From: an uncultured Clostridia bacterium
GTDB lineage: Bacteria > Bacillota > Clostridia > TANB77 > CAG-508
Direction of reading: 5' to 3'
Length of the DNA: 34,816 bases
NCBI GenBank assembly: GCA_944388615.1
Contig: CALXJL010000001.1
Coordinates: forward strand, 1-34,816
Below the pieces are notes generated by a model. That model was not told the origin of the DNA. It saw nothing but the letters and a program-made list of their open reading frames with translations, and made no database searches. Made by a program: the position numbers and the translations under genes. Positions within the stretch are counted from its first letter, which is position 1; each line of letters starts with the position of its first letter. Positions 1 through 8,983 of the stretch are shown in pieces.

Positions 1-14
1 GGTAATTTTTTCAT
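1..14 (-). CDS. 5' end of a gene running out of the window (MKKL...)
   Basis: An ATG on the minus strand at 12-14 starts a frame reading Met-Lys-Lys-Leu before the window ends. A strong ribosome binding site (GAAGGTGGGG, complement of 22-31) lies about 7 bases upstream, so a real start is likely. The product cannot be identified from four codons. It lies downstream of and in the same direction as the permease gene, about 170 bases away. Confidence 0.55.
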
Positions 15-188
15 CTATTTACCCCACCTTCTTTATTTTGTTTCTTCTATATAAAATGCAAAATATTACAAAACACTATTAATTTCTAGTTCAATCTTAC
101 TATATAATTTTTAAAAAAGCAAGCAATTTGCAGAGCTGTTTATGAATAATATTTTAGGTTGTCTTACTGAACTGTAATGTAACTATAT

Positions 189-1310
189 TTAATTAGTTTT
201 ATTTAAATTCATATTTATATAATCCCATATAAGTAGTTTTATTACACATGCTATTGGTACTCCTAAGAACATTCCTAAAATTCCAAAATATGCTCCACCT
301 ACTGTAACAGCAAATATTACTAGTATTGGACTTATTTTCAAAGAGTTTCCTACTATTTTAGGATTTATAATATTTGCATCTATTTGTTGTAATATTATTA
401 CTACAATAGCCATTATTACTGCTTTAGATAATCCTCCAGTTATAAGAGTTATAATTATTGCTATTATAACTGCTATTATTGCTCCAAAGTACGGAATTAA
501 ATTAAATAAACCAATCATAAATCCTAACAATACTGCATATTTTACATCCATAATCAGCATTGCTATTGATGTTAATGCCCCAATTACTATTGCATCTAAT
601 AATTGGCTAGATAAGAATTTTAAAAATATTTCATTTGTTCTATTAAAATATTCTGATAATTTATTATATGTTTTTTCTTTAAAAATAGCTCTTAACAATT
701 TTTCAAAAAACTCTACTATTTCTTTTCTTTCCACTAAAATATATACAGACACTATGAATGCAACAAAAACATCGAATATTCCTGTAGCAATTCCTATTGC
801 TTCTTTTGCATAATTCCAAATATTATCAATATTTAAGTATTCTCCTATATCAATAGATCTAATTTGATTTGCCAGTTCAATTACCTCTTCACTTTTTAAT
901 ATTGAGTCCTCTGGTAAATCTCTCAATTTATCCATTGCTGTATTGTAATAGCCTTGGAAATTATTTGTTAAGTCTACAATACTCTCTTGCACTACTGGAA
1001 TAATAAATCTTATGGCTAAAAATATTAGAATTCCTACTAAAATATATACTATTAGAACACTTAAAGACCTTGCTTTTTTCTTAAATAGTTTTACTTTAGA
1101 TTTTTTTATTTTCGCTTCGATTTTTCTACATGGTATATATAATAAATATGCAATTAATACACCAACTACAAATGGCATTAGTGTACTTAATAATTTCGAA
1201 ACCCAATTTATTATATCTGTAAAATTATCTAACATTTTGTATATAAAGATTACTGCTATAGCAAATGTAAACCAGTACAGCCACTTAGTTAACTTACGCT
1301 TTTTTTCCAT
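189..1310 (-). CDS. AI-2E family transporter (UPF0118 membrane permease)
   Basis: A polytopic membrane protein of about 373 aa with the layout of the AI-2E/UPF0118 permease family: paired N-terminal membrane helices (about residues 10-60), a helix near 90-110, a soluble central stretch (about 110-190), then a cluster of C-terminal helices rich in Ile and Gly ending in conserved blocks such as IDANIINPKIVG and GILGMFLGVPIA. Members export or take up small solutes, or act in Na+/H+ exchange; the name comes from E. coli TqsA and the substrate here is unknown. I prefer ATG at 1310, behind GTGGAG, over the in-frame GTG at 1319 that lies within the purine-rich ribosome-binding region. It follows exoA by under 20 bases, so the two are probably co-transcribed. 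Confidence 0.9.
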   Translation of the reverse strand: MEKKRKLTKWLYWFTFAIAVIFIYKMLDNFTDIINWVSKLLSTLMPFVVGVLIAYLLYIPCRKIEAKIKKSKVKLFKKKARSLSVLIVYILVGILIFLAIRFIIPVVQESIVDLTNNFQGYYNTAMDKLRDLPEDSILKSEEVIELANQIRSIDIGEYLNIDNIWNYAKEAIGIATGIFDVFVAFIVSVYILVERKEIVEFFEKLLRAIFKEKTYNKLSEYFNRTNEIFLKFLSSQLLDAIVIGALTSIAMLIMDVKYAVLLGFMIGLFNLIPYFGAIIAVIIAIIITLITGGLSKAVIMAIVVIILQQIDANIINPKIVGNSLKISPILVIFAVTVGGAYFGILGMFLGVPIACVIKLLIWDYINMNLNKTN

Positions 1311-1326
1311 ATACTCCACTTCCCAC

Positions 1327-2082
1327 CTATATTTTTATTTCCAATCCTACAGGACAATGATCACTTCCCATAATATTAGAATATATTGTACTTTCTTGTA
1401 TATTTTTTTCAATAGATTTTGATGTTATAAAATAATCTATTCTCCATCCAACATTCTTTTCTCTTGCATGAAACATATATGACCACCAAGAATAACATTC
1501 TGTTTTATCTGGATATAAATATCTAAATGAATCTGTAAATCCCCCGTTTAATAATTCTGTCATTTTACCTCTTTCTTCATCTGTAAATCCTGCACTTCTT
1601 CTATTTGTTTTTGGATTTTTTAAATCAATTTCTTCATGTGCAACATTTAGATCTCCACAATATATAACTGGTTTAATTTTATCTAATTCTTTTAAATAAT
1701 TTCTTATCTCATCTTCCCAGATCATTCTATAATCTAATCTTTCTAATTCTCTTTTTGAATTTGGTGTATAACAATTTACTAAATAGAATTTATCGAATTC
1801 AAGTGTTATCACTCTTCCTTCTTTGTCATGCTCTTCTTTTCCAATTCCATAAGTGACATTTATTGGTTTTTTCTTACTAAACACAGCTGTTCCTGAATAC
1901 CCTCTTTTTTCAGCACTATTCCAATATTTATAGTATTTATCTGCTTCTATATTTGCTTGTCCTTCTTGCATCTTTGTTTCTTGAATACAAAAAATATCTG
2001 CATCAATCTGCTTAAAAAAATTCATAAATCCTTTGTTTAAAGCTGCTCTTAAGCCATTTACATTCCATGATATTAATTTCAT
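1327..2082 (-). CDS. exoA: Exodeoxyribonuclease III
   Basis: A 251-aa member of the exonuclease III/AP endonuclease family, which cuts at abasic sites and trims 3' ends in base-excision repair in the cytoplasm. The family signatures are all present: SWNVNGLRA at the N-terminus, the metal-binding QETK, GDLNVAHEEIDL with the catalytic Asp and Asn, and SDHCPVGLEI at the C-terminus. Length is normal for the family (about 250 aa). The ATG at 2082 has an ideal GGAGG about 8 bases upstream. Its first 71 bases overlap the end of the vWA-protein frame, which is unusual. It is followed closely by the permease gene. Confidence 0.97.
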   Translation of the reverse strand: MKLISWNVNGLRAALNKGFMNFFKQIDADIFCIQETKMQEGQANIEADKYYKYWNSAEKRGYSGTAVFSKKKPINVTYGIGKEEHDKEGRVITLEFDKFYLVNCYTPNSKRELERLDYRMIWEDEIRNYLKELDKIKPVIYCGDLNVAHEEIDLKNPKTNRRSAGFTDEERGKMTELLNGGFTDSFRYLYPDKTECYSWWSYMFHAREKNVGWRIDYFITSKSIEKNIQESTIYSNIMGSDHCPVGLEIKI

Positions 2083-5000
2083 ATTTTTTTCCTCCTAATA
2101 TATTAGTCTTTTGCTGTTTTGGTTCTCCACCAAATGGTGGAACAATTGATACAAATTCCGAATCTATTGAATCTTCTTCATGTTGTATAATTGGAGCAGA
2201 TAAATCTAAATTAGCTGGTATTTCTTTATATATCCTTCTTCCTTCACTATTATATATTCTTCCTATCTCTACATAATTACTAAATTCACAATTGCAATTT
2301 ATATCTAACATTTTTGATAATGTTATACTTTTTGTTTCACTGTCTCCTGGTGCTAATTGCCTAGTTGAAGTTTTTACTATTGTACTAACATTTTGTTTTA
2401 TAGTATCTAACATTTTATCTGAACCATTTGAATAAACTTCCCAACCTTGATCTTCATTATTTGCTTTTACAAATATAAAATTAGGGTCTACATAATCGTA
2501 TATTGTGTATTGGTTAGATATTGAACCTGATTTATTAGTTACTTTTATATCATATGTTACTGTTAATGTTGCTCCATGTATAATTTCGTCATCCATTGTT
2601 ATCATTAAATTTTTATTTAAATTTATTACACTTTGATCATTTATATTTGATATTAATGTAGAGCCATTAGACAAGACTAGGCTTAAATTTGATATTTTTT
2701 TATTTATTTCTACATTATTTTTTGGTCTTTCTTTTATTCTTAAATTTGCACCTTTTATATTTTCTTTAGCATAATGAAACTCTATATCCATTTTTGCAAT
2801 CATTTGAGTACTTCTAGCTATTTCCCCTAAATTAGATTTATTCGTTATGTCTGGATCTAATTGTCTTATCATTGTTCCTGAAACATAATCTATCTCCTTA
2901 AAATTATTGTTAACTTCATTTCTTCTTTCAATATCATCTTGCGCATATTGTTCACTAGCAATAACTGTTTCTGCTGTTATGTCTACTGTGTCAACTCTTT
3001 GAATATTGCTTTTAATCTCTCCTTCTGTAATTATTTCATATAATCCTTTTTCCAGCATCTCAAAAATCTGATCTGAATCTGCAAAATATGTAGCACTACC
3101 AGATGTATATGATGTATCATAATTATGTTCTCCTATTATTAATGTTATTGGAACAAATCCTCTATCCATAGCTTTTTGATATGCTAATTTTACATCTTCT
3201 ATTGAGCATGTTGGTTCTCCATCTGTAATAACTAAAATGTATCTTGTTGCATCATTATAATATGTATTTCCATTATAATAATAATTATCAAGAGCAGTAT
3301 TTATTGCTACAGCAGTATTTGTACCTTTAGCATCTGTTAGTTTTGCATGTGCTTGTTTTAACATTTCATTCATTGCAGGATTATTTGCGTAAAATGCTGC
3401 GACTTCACCTTCTCCTCCATATTCATCTTTTAATGTTTTTATAAAATAATCTTTTTTACTTTTTTGTATAAATGGTTCAAAATGTTCTACTTGCTCTTTA
3501 AAAATTTCGAAAGACATAGAAACATGTTCCTCATATGTAGCAAATAATTTATTTATTAAATTTATTGTTCCAGCTTGTGCTTGTACAATTTTAGCATCTT
3601 CATACATACTTCCAGATTGATCTAATACAATACATATCTCTATATTATTATATTTTTTCTTTTCCACTTGCACTTCTTCCTCTTCTTCTACTATTTCTGT
3701 TTCTATATTTGTAGTTACGTCTGTATTAGATTCAATATTTTCGTCAGATTGTGTCGATTCATAATCCTGCCCATTATATTTTTTATTTTCTGATAATTGT
3801 GCTTGTCCACCATATGTAAATTTTAATTCATATTTTTTAGAATTTACTTCAAAATTACTTTCACTTATATAATTTGCACTTGCACCTTCTACATTTTCAA
3901 ATTTATAATTTCCATTTTCATCTGTACTAGCAGTTCCTTTAATATCACCTGTATCTTTATCTATTAATTCTACTTGTACATTTTTTATATTCTCATTATC
4001 TGAAATAGAATGAACATTTCCTTCTATAGAAGATTTGCCCTCATTTAAATCTACTACTGAATCATATGTTTCTGTAAGATCTGGAGTAGTGTTTGGTGGT
4101 TCGACATTATTTTCTTCTGAGTTATTAGTATTCTCTGTTTTTATATATAAACATGTTCTAAATCCTATATCCGTAGCATCTACAGTTTCACTAAGAATTC
4201 TAGATGCCATAGGTGTTTCATTTGATTTGGTATTCCAACTTCCTCCTCTTAGTATATAGTTTCCATTTAATGTTTCTTGTGTTATATCCGATAAATTTCC
4301 TGCCATTCCAAATAATCCGTTTAATAAATACTCTGTCTTTATTGATTTTAACTCTTCTGCATCTAGTCCAAAATATTTATTTCCAGGGATATCTGAACTA
4401 TCTTTTAATATTGACTCTTCTAAATTTGAAATATTCGAGTTTGAATATGTGTCTAATAACCATAGCATAGCTGCATCCCACTCAAATCCATATGTTAAAT
4501 GACTACTTACAGACTTATCTTCTGAATATACATTTTTAGCTATACTAATAACTTTATCGTAACTCAAGTGATATACTCCTTGTTCATCACATTCTAATCC
4601 AGATTTTTCTGTTACTCCTTCTTTATAATTCTCAGGAGTAACTTGTCTATAATAATCACCATTTTTTGCGTAACCTGTATTTTCTGTTTTTAAGTCCATA
4701 CCTCTAGCCTTATTATAATAATTTCCATCTTCATCATATCCAAACTCGGCTACACTCATATAAAAACCTTTATATGTTTCTATACTATTTTTTAAATTTA
4801 TATAATCTTCTGAATTTATTGGATCTGTTGCTTCTATATTGTCTACATCTTCAATACCATTTTCTTTATATTTTAATTTAAGACTTTCTTTTATACTTTC
4901 TATATTATCATATTTAACTGGTATCCATATAAATACAAGATTTTCATTGTTCTCATCTTGTATCGCAATTGTTTCTGATAATGCTATATATTTAAACCCT

Positions 5001-5257
5001 CTTGGTATTGGTATAGATTCTTCATTTAGATTTATATATTTCTCAACATATTCATTATTATTTTCGTCTTCTTCCACTATATTAGACCTACTATTATATA
5101 AAATTTGTTCTGGTTTTTTTGAGCTGGTTTCTATTAACTTTATTTCATTAGCTACTTCTTCTATTTTGTTATTACCTTCTAAATAATATTTGAGCGATAT
5201 TATTACAGCACTAAAAATTAAAAATAAACCTATAAATTTAATGTATTTCTTTTTCAT
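2012..5257 (-). CDS. Membrane-anchored protein with FGE-like and von Willebrand A domains
   Basis: A 1081-aa extracytoplasmic protein. It has an N-terminal membrane anchor (residues about 6-24). A formylglycine-generating-enzyme/sulfatase-modifying-like fold spans about 70-385, with GMAGNLSDIT, YILRGGSW and DIGFRTC. An SdrD/carboxypeptidase-regulatory-like beta domain lies at about 415-490, and an acidic Glu/Val linker precedes the vWA domain at about 537-735. The MIDAS is intact: DQSGS, a Thr in KGTNTAV, and the Asp of ITDGEP. The remaining C-terminal part resembles a module of the 1895-aa surface protein. Such vWA proteins usually bind ligands or act at pilus tips; the ligand is unknown. 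The last residues after VPPFGG read into exoA and carry no membrane helix, so the C-terminal anchor seems lost. It has its own promoter. Confidence 0.85.
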   Translation of the reverse strand: MKKKYIKFIGLFLIFSAVIISLKYYLEGNNKIEEVANEIKLIETSSKKPEQILYNSRSNIVEEDENNNEYVEKYINLNEESIPIPRGFKYIALSETIAIQDENNENLVFIWIPVKYDNIESIKESLKLKYKENGIEDVDNIEATDPINSEDYINLKNSIETYKGFYMSVAEFGYDEDGNYYNKARGMDLKTENTGYAKNGDYYRQVTPENYKEGVTEKSGLECDEQGVYHLSYDKVISIAKNVYSEDKSVSSHLTYGFEWDAAMLWLLDTYSNSNISNLEESILKDSSDIPGNKYFGLDAEELKSIKTEYLLNGLFGMAGNLSDITQETLNGNYILRGGSWNTKSNETPMASRILSETVDATDIGFRTCLYIKTENTNNSEENNVEPPNTTPDLTETYDSVVDLNEGKSSIEGNVHSISDNENIKNVQVELIDKDTGDIKGTASTDENGNYKFENVEGASANYISESNFEVNSKKYELKFTYGGQAQLSENKKYNGQDYESTQSDENIESNTDVTTNIETEIVEEEEEVQVEKKKYNNIEICIVLDQSGSMYEDAKIVQAQAGTINLINKLFATYEEHVSMSFEIFKEQVEHFEPFIQKSKKDYFIKTLKDEYGGEGEVAAFYANNPAMNEMLKQAHAKLTDAKGTNTAVAINTALDNYYYNGNTYYNDATRYILVITDGEPTCSIEDVKLAYQKAMDRGFVPITLIIGEHNYDTSYTSGSATYFADSDQIFEMLEKGLYEIITEGEIKSNIQRVDTVDITAETVIASEQYAQDDIERRNEVNNNFKEIDYVSGTMIRQLDPDITNKSNLGEIARSTQMIAKMDIEFHYAKENIKGANLRIKERPKNNVEINKKISNLSLVLSNGSTLISNINDQSVINLNKNLMITMDDEIIHGATLTVTYDIKVTNKSGSISNQYTIYDYVDPNFIFVKANNEDQGWEVYSNGSDKMLDTIKQNVSTIVKTSTRQLAPGDSETKSITLSKMLDINCNCEFSNYVEIGRIYNSEGRRIYKEIPANLDLSAPIIQHEEDSIDSEFVSIVPPFGGEPKQQKTNILGGKKYEINIMECKWLKSSFKQRIYEFF

Positions 5258-5323
5258 GCCTAATAAATTCCCTCCTTTGTTTCTCCTATTTTTCTATATA
5301 TTAATCAATCATACTCTTACTTA

Positions 5324-5352
5324 ATTATACCATAATAACCATCTTTTGTAAA
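5324..5352 (-). promoter_or_regulatory. SigA-type promoter of the vWA-protein gene
   Basis: Read on the minus strand, TTTACA (5347-5352) and TATAAT (5324-5329) are separated by 17 bases, with TATGG before the -10 box giving an extended -10. It lies between the terminator of the upstream 3D-protein gene and the vWA-protein start, so this transcript starts independently. Confidence 0.75.
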
Positions 5353-5370
5353 ACCTTGTAATATACGCAA

Positions 5371-5414
5371 ATACCCCTCATTATTAAACATTTTTGTTCA
5401 ATAATGAAGGGTAT
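5371..5414 (-). terminator. Hairpin terminator after the 3D-domain protein gene
   Basis: ATACCC / TCATTATT / AACA pairs with TGTT / AATAATGA / GGGTAT, with two single mismatches and a 4-base loop. On the plus strand it is followed by a T tract. On the minus strand the U tract is weak (GTATTTG). Its position just past the 3D-protein stop supports termination of that gene. Confidence 0.7.
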
Positions 5415-5423
5415 ATTTTTTTC

Positions 5424-6371
5424 TTAATTTACAACTTCTACTTGTAAATATTTCACTCCCCAAGCTAATGCTTGTGAATGGTTATTCATATATATATCTA
5501 TTTTATTTCCTTGAATTGCTCCACCTCTGTCTTCAACAACATATATATTTCCATTTATTTTTAATTTTGTTCCTAGTGGAAATTGGCTTGATGCTGCTAC
5601 TGTACGTCCTGCAGTTGCTCTTGTTCCTGATGCAGTTATTCCATTTGCAGATGATCCACAACATTTAGAACATGGGCAATATGCTGTAACTTTAAATGTT
5701 CCTTTATTTACACCTGATACTCCTGCACCTGATGTTGTTTGTGTTCTATCTATTCCTGTACTTCTTGATGTTACTACTGATTGTACTTGAACAATTTTAT
5801 TTACTGGTTCTTTTATAACTACTGAAGATAACTCTATTTTCTCTATCTCTACATCATTTTGATATTTTACCTGATAAGTTATTTCTTTTAAACCATTTTC
5901 GCCTTCTTTTATAACTTTTTCTTTCTTATTTCCGACTGTTTCTGAAACATCTTTTGTTATTGTTTCAAATGGTATAACAACTTGTTCCTTTATAATTTTT
6001 TCTGTTATTGTACTATAATTTGAAAGTATTTCCTCAACAGTTTGAGTTTCTGTTGTTTCAGCTACAATTTCTTCTTCCATATTATAGTCTGATTTAACTA
6101 TTTTAATTGTCTTATTGTCTGATATCTCACTATCTAAACTTGGTATGCTTATTTCATCTTCTAATAAAACTATATGATTATCCTCTAAAATTTCAGATAC
6201 TTTTGTTTTTGTAGTCATTACTGACATTTCATAATCATTTGCTAATACTATTTTTACATTTGATAATTTCATATTAGTAGCTTTTACACCTATACCTGTT
6301 ACTAATAACAATATTAGGCACACTCCTAAAATTTTAATTATCGATATTGATGCTCTTTCTTTATTATTCAT
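5424..6371 (-). CDS. G5 and 3D domain cell-wall protein (YabE-like)
   Basis: A 315-aa protein built like the YabE/resuscitation-factor-like cell-wall proteins of Firmicutes. It has an N-terminal signal anchor (about residues 10-28), a DUF348-like ubiquitin-fold domain (about 37-95), a G5 domain (about 110-195), a short linker, then a C-terminal 3D domain (226-315) with the family motifs AYCPCSKCCG, VVEDRGGAIQGN and KIDIYM. 3D domains have a double-psi barrel related to MltA-type lytic transglycosylases and act on peptidoglycan. The ATG at 6371 lies 11 bases after AAAGGAGG; an earlier ATG right after GGAGG is out of frame and closes at once. It is a single-gene unit with a consensus promoter upstream and a hairpin downstream. 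Confidence 0.93.
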   Translation of the reverse strand: MNNKERASISIIKILGVCLILLLVTGIGVKATNMKLSNVKIVLANDYEMSVMTTKTKVSEILEDNHIVLLEDEISIPSLDSEISDNKTIKIVKSDYNMEEEIVAETTETQTVEEILSNYSTITEKIIKEQVVIPFETITKDVSETVGNKKEKVIKEGENGLKEITYQVKYQNDVEIEKIELSSVVIKEPVNKIVQVQSVVTSRSTGIDRTQTTSGAGVSGVNKGTFKVTAYCPCSKCCGSSANGITASGTRATAGRTVAASSQFPLGTKLKINGNIYVVEDRGGAIQGNKIDIYMNNHSQALAWGVKYLQVEVVN

Positions 6372-6403
6372 ACGAATACATTCCTCCTTTAAGCAACGAA
6401 CGC

Positions 6404-6432
6404 ATTATACCATATATTATTTATTTTGTCAA
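6404..6432 (-). promoter_or_regulatory. Consensus SigA promoter of the 3D-domain protein gene
   Basis: On the minus strand a perfect TTGACA (6427-6432) and a perfect TATAAT (6404-6409) are 17 bases apart, with TATGG before the -10 box. The promoter lies about 30 bases before the start codon. Confidence 0.88.
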
Positions 6433-6512
6433 ATTTCGTCACTTTCCGTAATAAAAGCTGTTATTCAACCTTTATTAATATATATATTCAACTTGTCTCA
6501 TATTTATTACAA

Positions 6513-7293
6513 TTATTTTTTTATTTTAAATAATTTTAAAGAATTTTCATATAGTATATTTGCCACTTTTTCTACATCCATCTGTTTAAATATAGCTACT
6601 TTTTCTGCCATATATTTCACATTCCTGCAATCATTTCTTGTACCTCTTACTGGTTCTGGAGCCAAATATGGACTATCTGTCTCTATTACTATTTTTTCTA
6701 TTGGTACCATTTCTACTATTGATGCAGCATTTTTAGAATTTTTAAATGTTATTGGACCTGCAAATGATATATAATAATCGAGTTTTAATGCCTGTTTTAT
6801 TAATTCTCTATTTAATTGACAACAATGAAATACTCCCGTATTATTGCATTTCACTTCATTTAAAACACTTATTGTATCGATTCCGTGCATCTCTTGAATG
6901 AATAGAAATTGGCAAATCTAATTTATTTGCTAATTCTATTTGTTTGCTAAATAATATTCTCTGTATTTGTTTATCATATCCGTCATAATGATAATCTAAC
7001 CCGATTTCACCAATAGCAACTACTTTATCATTTTTAGCTAGTTCTTCTATTTTTCTTACCATATTATCTATTTCATCAATCGATTCTGGTGCTTCCTGTG
7101 GTGATATTCCCACAGCTGCATATATATTGCTATTTTTTTGTGCAATTTTTATCGCATCTATTGAACTTTTTTCATTATATCCAACACATACAAATTTTTC
7201 CACTTCACTATCCATTGTATTAGATATAATTTCATCTAAATCATCTCTAAATTGTTCATCATTATAATGTGAATGTGTATCAAATAATTTCAA
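6513..7293 (-). CDS. tatD: TatD family deoxyribonuclease, split by a +1 frame change at CGG
   Basis: A TatD/YabD metal-dependent hydrolase (3'-5' DNase, TIM barrel) encoded in two overlapping frames. The first part (7293 to 6886, 136 aa) has the metal-binding DTHSHYND, GEIGLDYH and HSRDA. The second (6884 to 6513) has GVFHCCQLN, FAGPITFKN, IETDSPYLAPEP and RGTRND. Skipping the single C at 6885 gives HSRDA-GI-DTISVL, which matches the spacing of the family (B. subtilis RDA-TE-DVVTIL) exactly, and a normal length of 259 aa. The start is TTG at 7293, 7 bases after GGAGG, one base past the acpS stop. No other damage is visible, which argues against an old pseudogene. Without frameshifting, translation would stop after 145 residues. 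Confidence 0.85.
6880..6888 (-). other. Putative +1 frameshift site in tatD (GCA CGG AAT)
   Basis: In the incoming frame the codons are GCA CGG AAT, leading to a stop 7 codons after the CGG. In the frame needed for the conserved protein the ribosome skips the C (6885) and reads GGA ATC GAT. The codon is CGG, as at the spoIIE break, and both sites share CGGAAT. I see no clear downstream stem-loop. A weak purine run (AAGAGA) lies a few bases upstream. Confidence 0.65.
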
Positions 7294-7294
7294 T

Positions 7295-7681
7295 TTACTT
7301 CCTCCAATTTATACAACAAGTTGCAATTGCAATCTCTTTAATATGTGATAAACTTATATCTATATATTCCAAATCTTCAATTAAATAATCTGGTAATTTA
7401 ATGAAATTTACATTTGGTCTTCCATATTTATCTGGTAATATTTCAGCATTTTGCCAATTTATCTCATATTTATCTTTTAACTTGCTTGAAACAGCTTTAA
7501 ATATCGCCTCTTTTGCAGCAAATCTAGCTGCATAATGTTGATATTTCATCATACCTGTTTTTTCACAATATTCAATTTCTTTTTTTGTAAATATTTTTTT
7601 TATAAATTGATCCTTTAATTTTTCAATTCCATCTTGTATTCTACTAACTTCAATAATATCTGTTCCAACAGTTGTTATCAT
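7295..7681 (-). CDS. acpS: Holo-[acyl-carrier-protein] synthase
   Basis: A 128-aa AcpS-type phosphopantetheinyl transferase, which moves 4'-phosphopantetheine from CoA to apo-ACP for fatty-acid synthesis. The family motifs are present: GTDIIEVSRI with the metal-binding Asp near the N-terminus, ARFAAKEAIFKA, and the C-terminal SLSH. The length is typical. ATG at 7681 is preferred, because AAAGGTGG lies about 5 bases upstream and an in-frame GTG at 7690 falls inside that ribosome binding site. The stop lies within the spacer between the tatD ribosome binding site and its TTG start, so the two genes are probably translationally linked. Confidence 0.95.
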   Translation of the reverse strand: MITTVGTDIIEVSRIQDGIEKLKDQFIKKIFTKKEIEYCEKTGMMKYQHYAARFAAKEAIFKAVSSKLKDKYEINWQNAEILPDKYGRPNVNFIKLPDYLIEDLEYIDISLSHIKEIAIATCCINWRK

Positions 7682-7702
7682 TATATCCACCTTTATGTCA
7701 AT

Positions 7703-8956
7703 TTAAATTGCACCTTTTGTATACAGAAAAATAAATCCTCCTATATTGCATAGTAGAGTTACAACTAATAATACTGTAATTACTTTATTAGTTGACCTTG
7801 TTTTTTCTATATTATAGTCTTTATATTCTACGTCATATTTATTTTTTATTTCTTTGTATTCTTTTTGAATTCCCAGTGCTACTTGCCAATCATCATATAG
7901 CATTGCCCCTGTTTCATCATTTGTCGCTTCTTGAATCCAAATATCTTGTGTGAACTTAATAAATTTTCTTCTTATTCTTTCAAAATTTGATGTTTTTTTC
8001 ATATCATAAATTAGTTTATTTAAATATATTTTTTTATATAATGTTAATATATATAAATACAAATATTCTCTTTCAAATGCATGTGGTAATTTAGTATAAT
8101 TATCAGAGTTTTCGCATGATGCTAATAATACAGCAGATTGTTTAGTTGTTCCATATTTTATATATTTCCAATATTCAAGAGTTTTCATTTTTCTTTTTTG
8201 TGCTTCATCATTAAAATCAATTTTATCTGTACTCTTCAATACATTAACAAATCTATACATATTTGAATCTATTATTTCCTCATCGGTATCTTTATTCCAG
8301 TCTTGCTGATCTACACATGCATATGAATATGTAATAAAACTATCACTATTTATATTTATTTCTTTTGCAGATATTCCTGTTCCAGAAATCTCTTTTATAA
8401 TTTCAGATAATTCTTTTATATCCTTAAATGTAGATGTTTGTATTTTTATATTCTCTATATCTTTTAATTTACCATAATTAGAATTTACATCTCTAAATTT
8501 ATAGTTAAAATCTAACACTTCTGAAAACTTATTATTATTAGATAATACTGTTTTTATTAGAATAAAACATATTCCTGTATTAAAACAAATTATATCTATA
8601 TTTGGTACATCAAAAAAAATCCCATCTGAATCTACTACTTTTCCCTGAACTTTATTACCCATGTTATATTCAAACATAGTACAAGGCTGTTTTGCAATTA
8701 TAGCAGCCTTCATATCTAATGATAACCCATCTAATTTTTCTTTTTTAGCATCACTATAATCAAATGACCAAAACATATATTGTCTTATTTTTGGCAAAAA
8801 ATGTGTATAAATATTTATATCTTTTTCTTTTGCAAAATATTTCATTTTACAATTTTTATTTTTTAGTAATCTTAAAATAAATTTGTCAAATTTCCCTTCA
8901 TTAATTAAAAACGGATATATAAAGTATGAATATTGATATTTTGTCCTTAGTTCCAT
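7703..8956 (-). CDS. Unknown tail-anchored membrane protein
   Basis: A 417-aa protein I do not recognise as a named family. It has no signal peptide. Most of it is soluble and mixed alpha/beta. It has an N-terminal ELRTKYQYSYFIYPF block, a conserved-looking DIICFNTGICFILIKT segment near residue 135, a charged helical region (about 300-380) and a single C-terminal membrane helix (about 388-408) followed by a very short tail, so the bulk is probably cytoplasmic. The helical stretch before the helix loosely recalls CorA-type proteins, but there is only one helix and no GMN motif, so I do not call a transporter. ATG at 8956 is chosen because AGAGGG lies 7 bases upstream; an in-frame ATG at 8974 precedes that site. 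It sits between a WG-repeat gene and acpS. Confidence 0.8.
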   Translation of the reverse strand: MELRTKYQYSYFIYPFLINEGKFDKFILRLLKNKNCKMKYFAKEKDINIYTHFLPKIRQYMFWSFDYSDAKKEKLDGLSLDMKAAIIAKQPCTMFEYNMGNKVQGKVVDSDGIFFDVPNIDIICFNTGICFILIKTVLSNNNKFSEVLDFNYKFRDVNSNYGKLKDIENIKIQTSTFKDIKELSEIIKEISGTGISAKEININSDSFITYSYACVDQQDWNKDTDEEIIDSNMYRFVNVLKSTDKIDFNDEAQKRKMKTLEYWKYIKYGTTKQSAVLLASCENSDNYTKLPHAFEREYLYLYILTLYKKIYLNKLIYDMKKTSNFERIRRKFIKFTQDIWIQEATNDETGAMLYDDWQVALGIQKEYKEIKNKYDVEYKDYNIEKTRSTNKVITVLLVVTLLCNIGGFIFLYTKGAI

Positions 8957-8983
8957 AATTATTCCCTCTTTCATTTTTATTTT

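Noticed and set aside
2012..5257. Diversity-generating retroelement target
   Set aside because: The FGE-like domain prompted the idea, but I see no reverse transcriptase, template repeat or variable repeat in the window.
6883..6885. tatD and spoIIE breaks as sequencing or assembly errors
   Set aside because: The inserted base is not in a homopolymer, both events create the same otherwise unused codon CGG in frame, and the flanks are clean. Errors remain possible and raw reads would settle it, but coincidence on CGG at both sites is unlikely.
6513..6890. Separate short gene for the C-terminal half of TatD starting at ATG 6890
   Set aside because: There is no ribosome binding site suited to it, and it begins within the conserved HSRDA region of the same domain, so it is the continuation of tatD in another frame.
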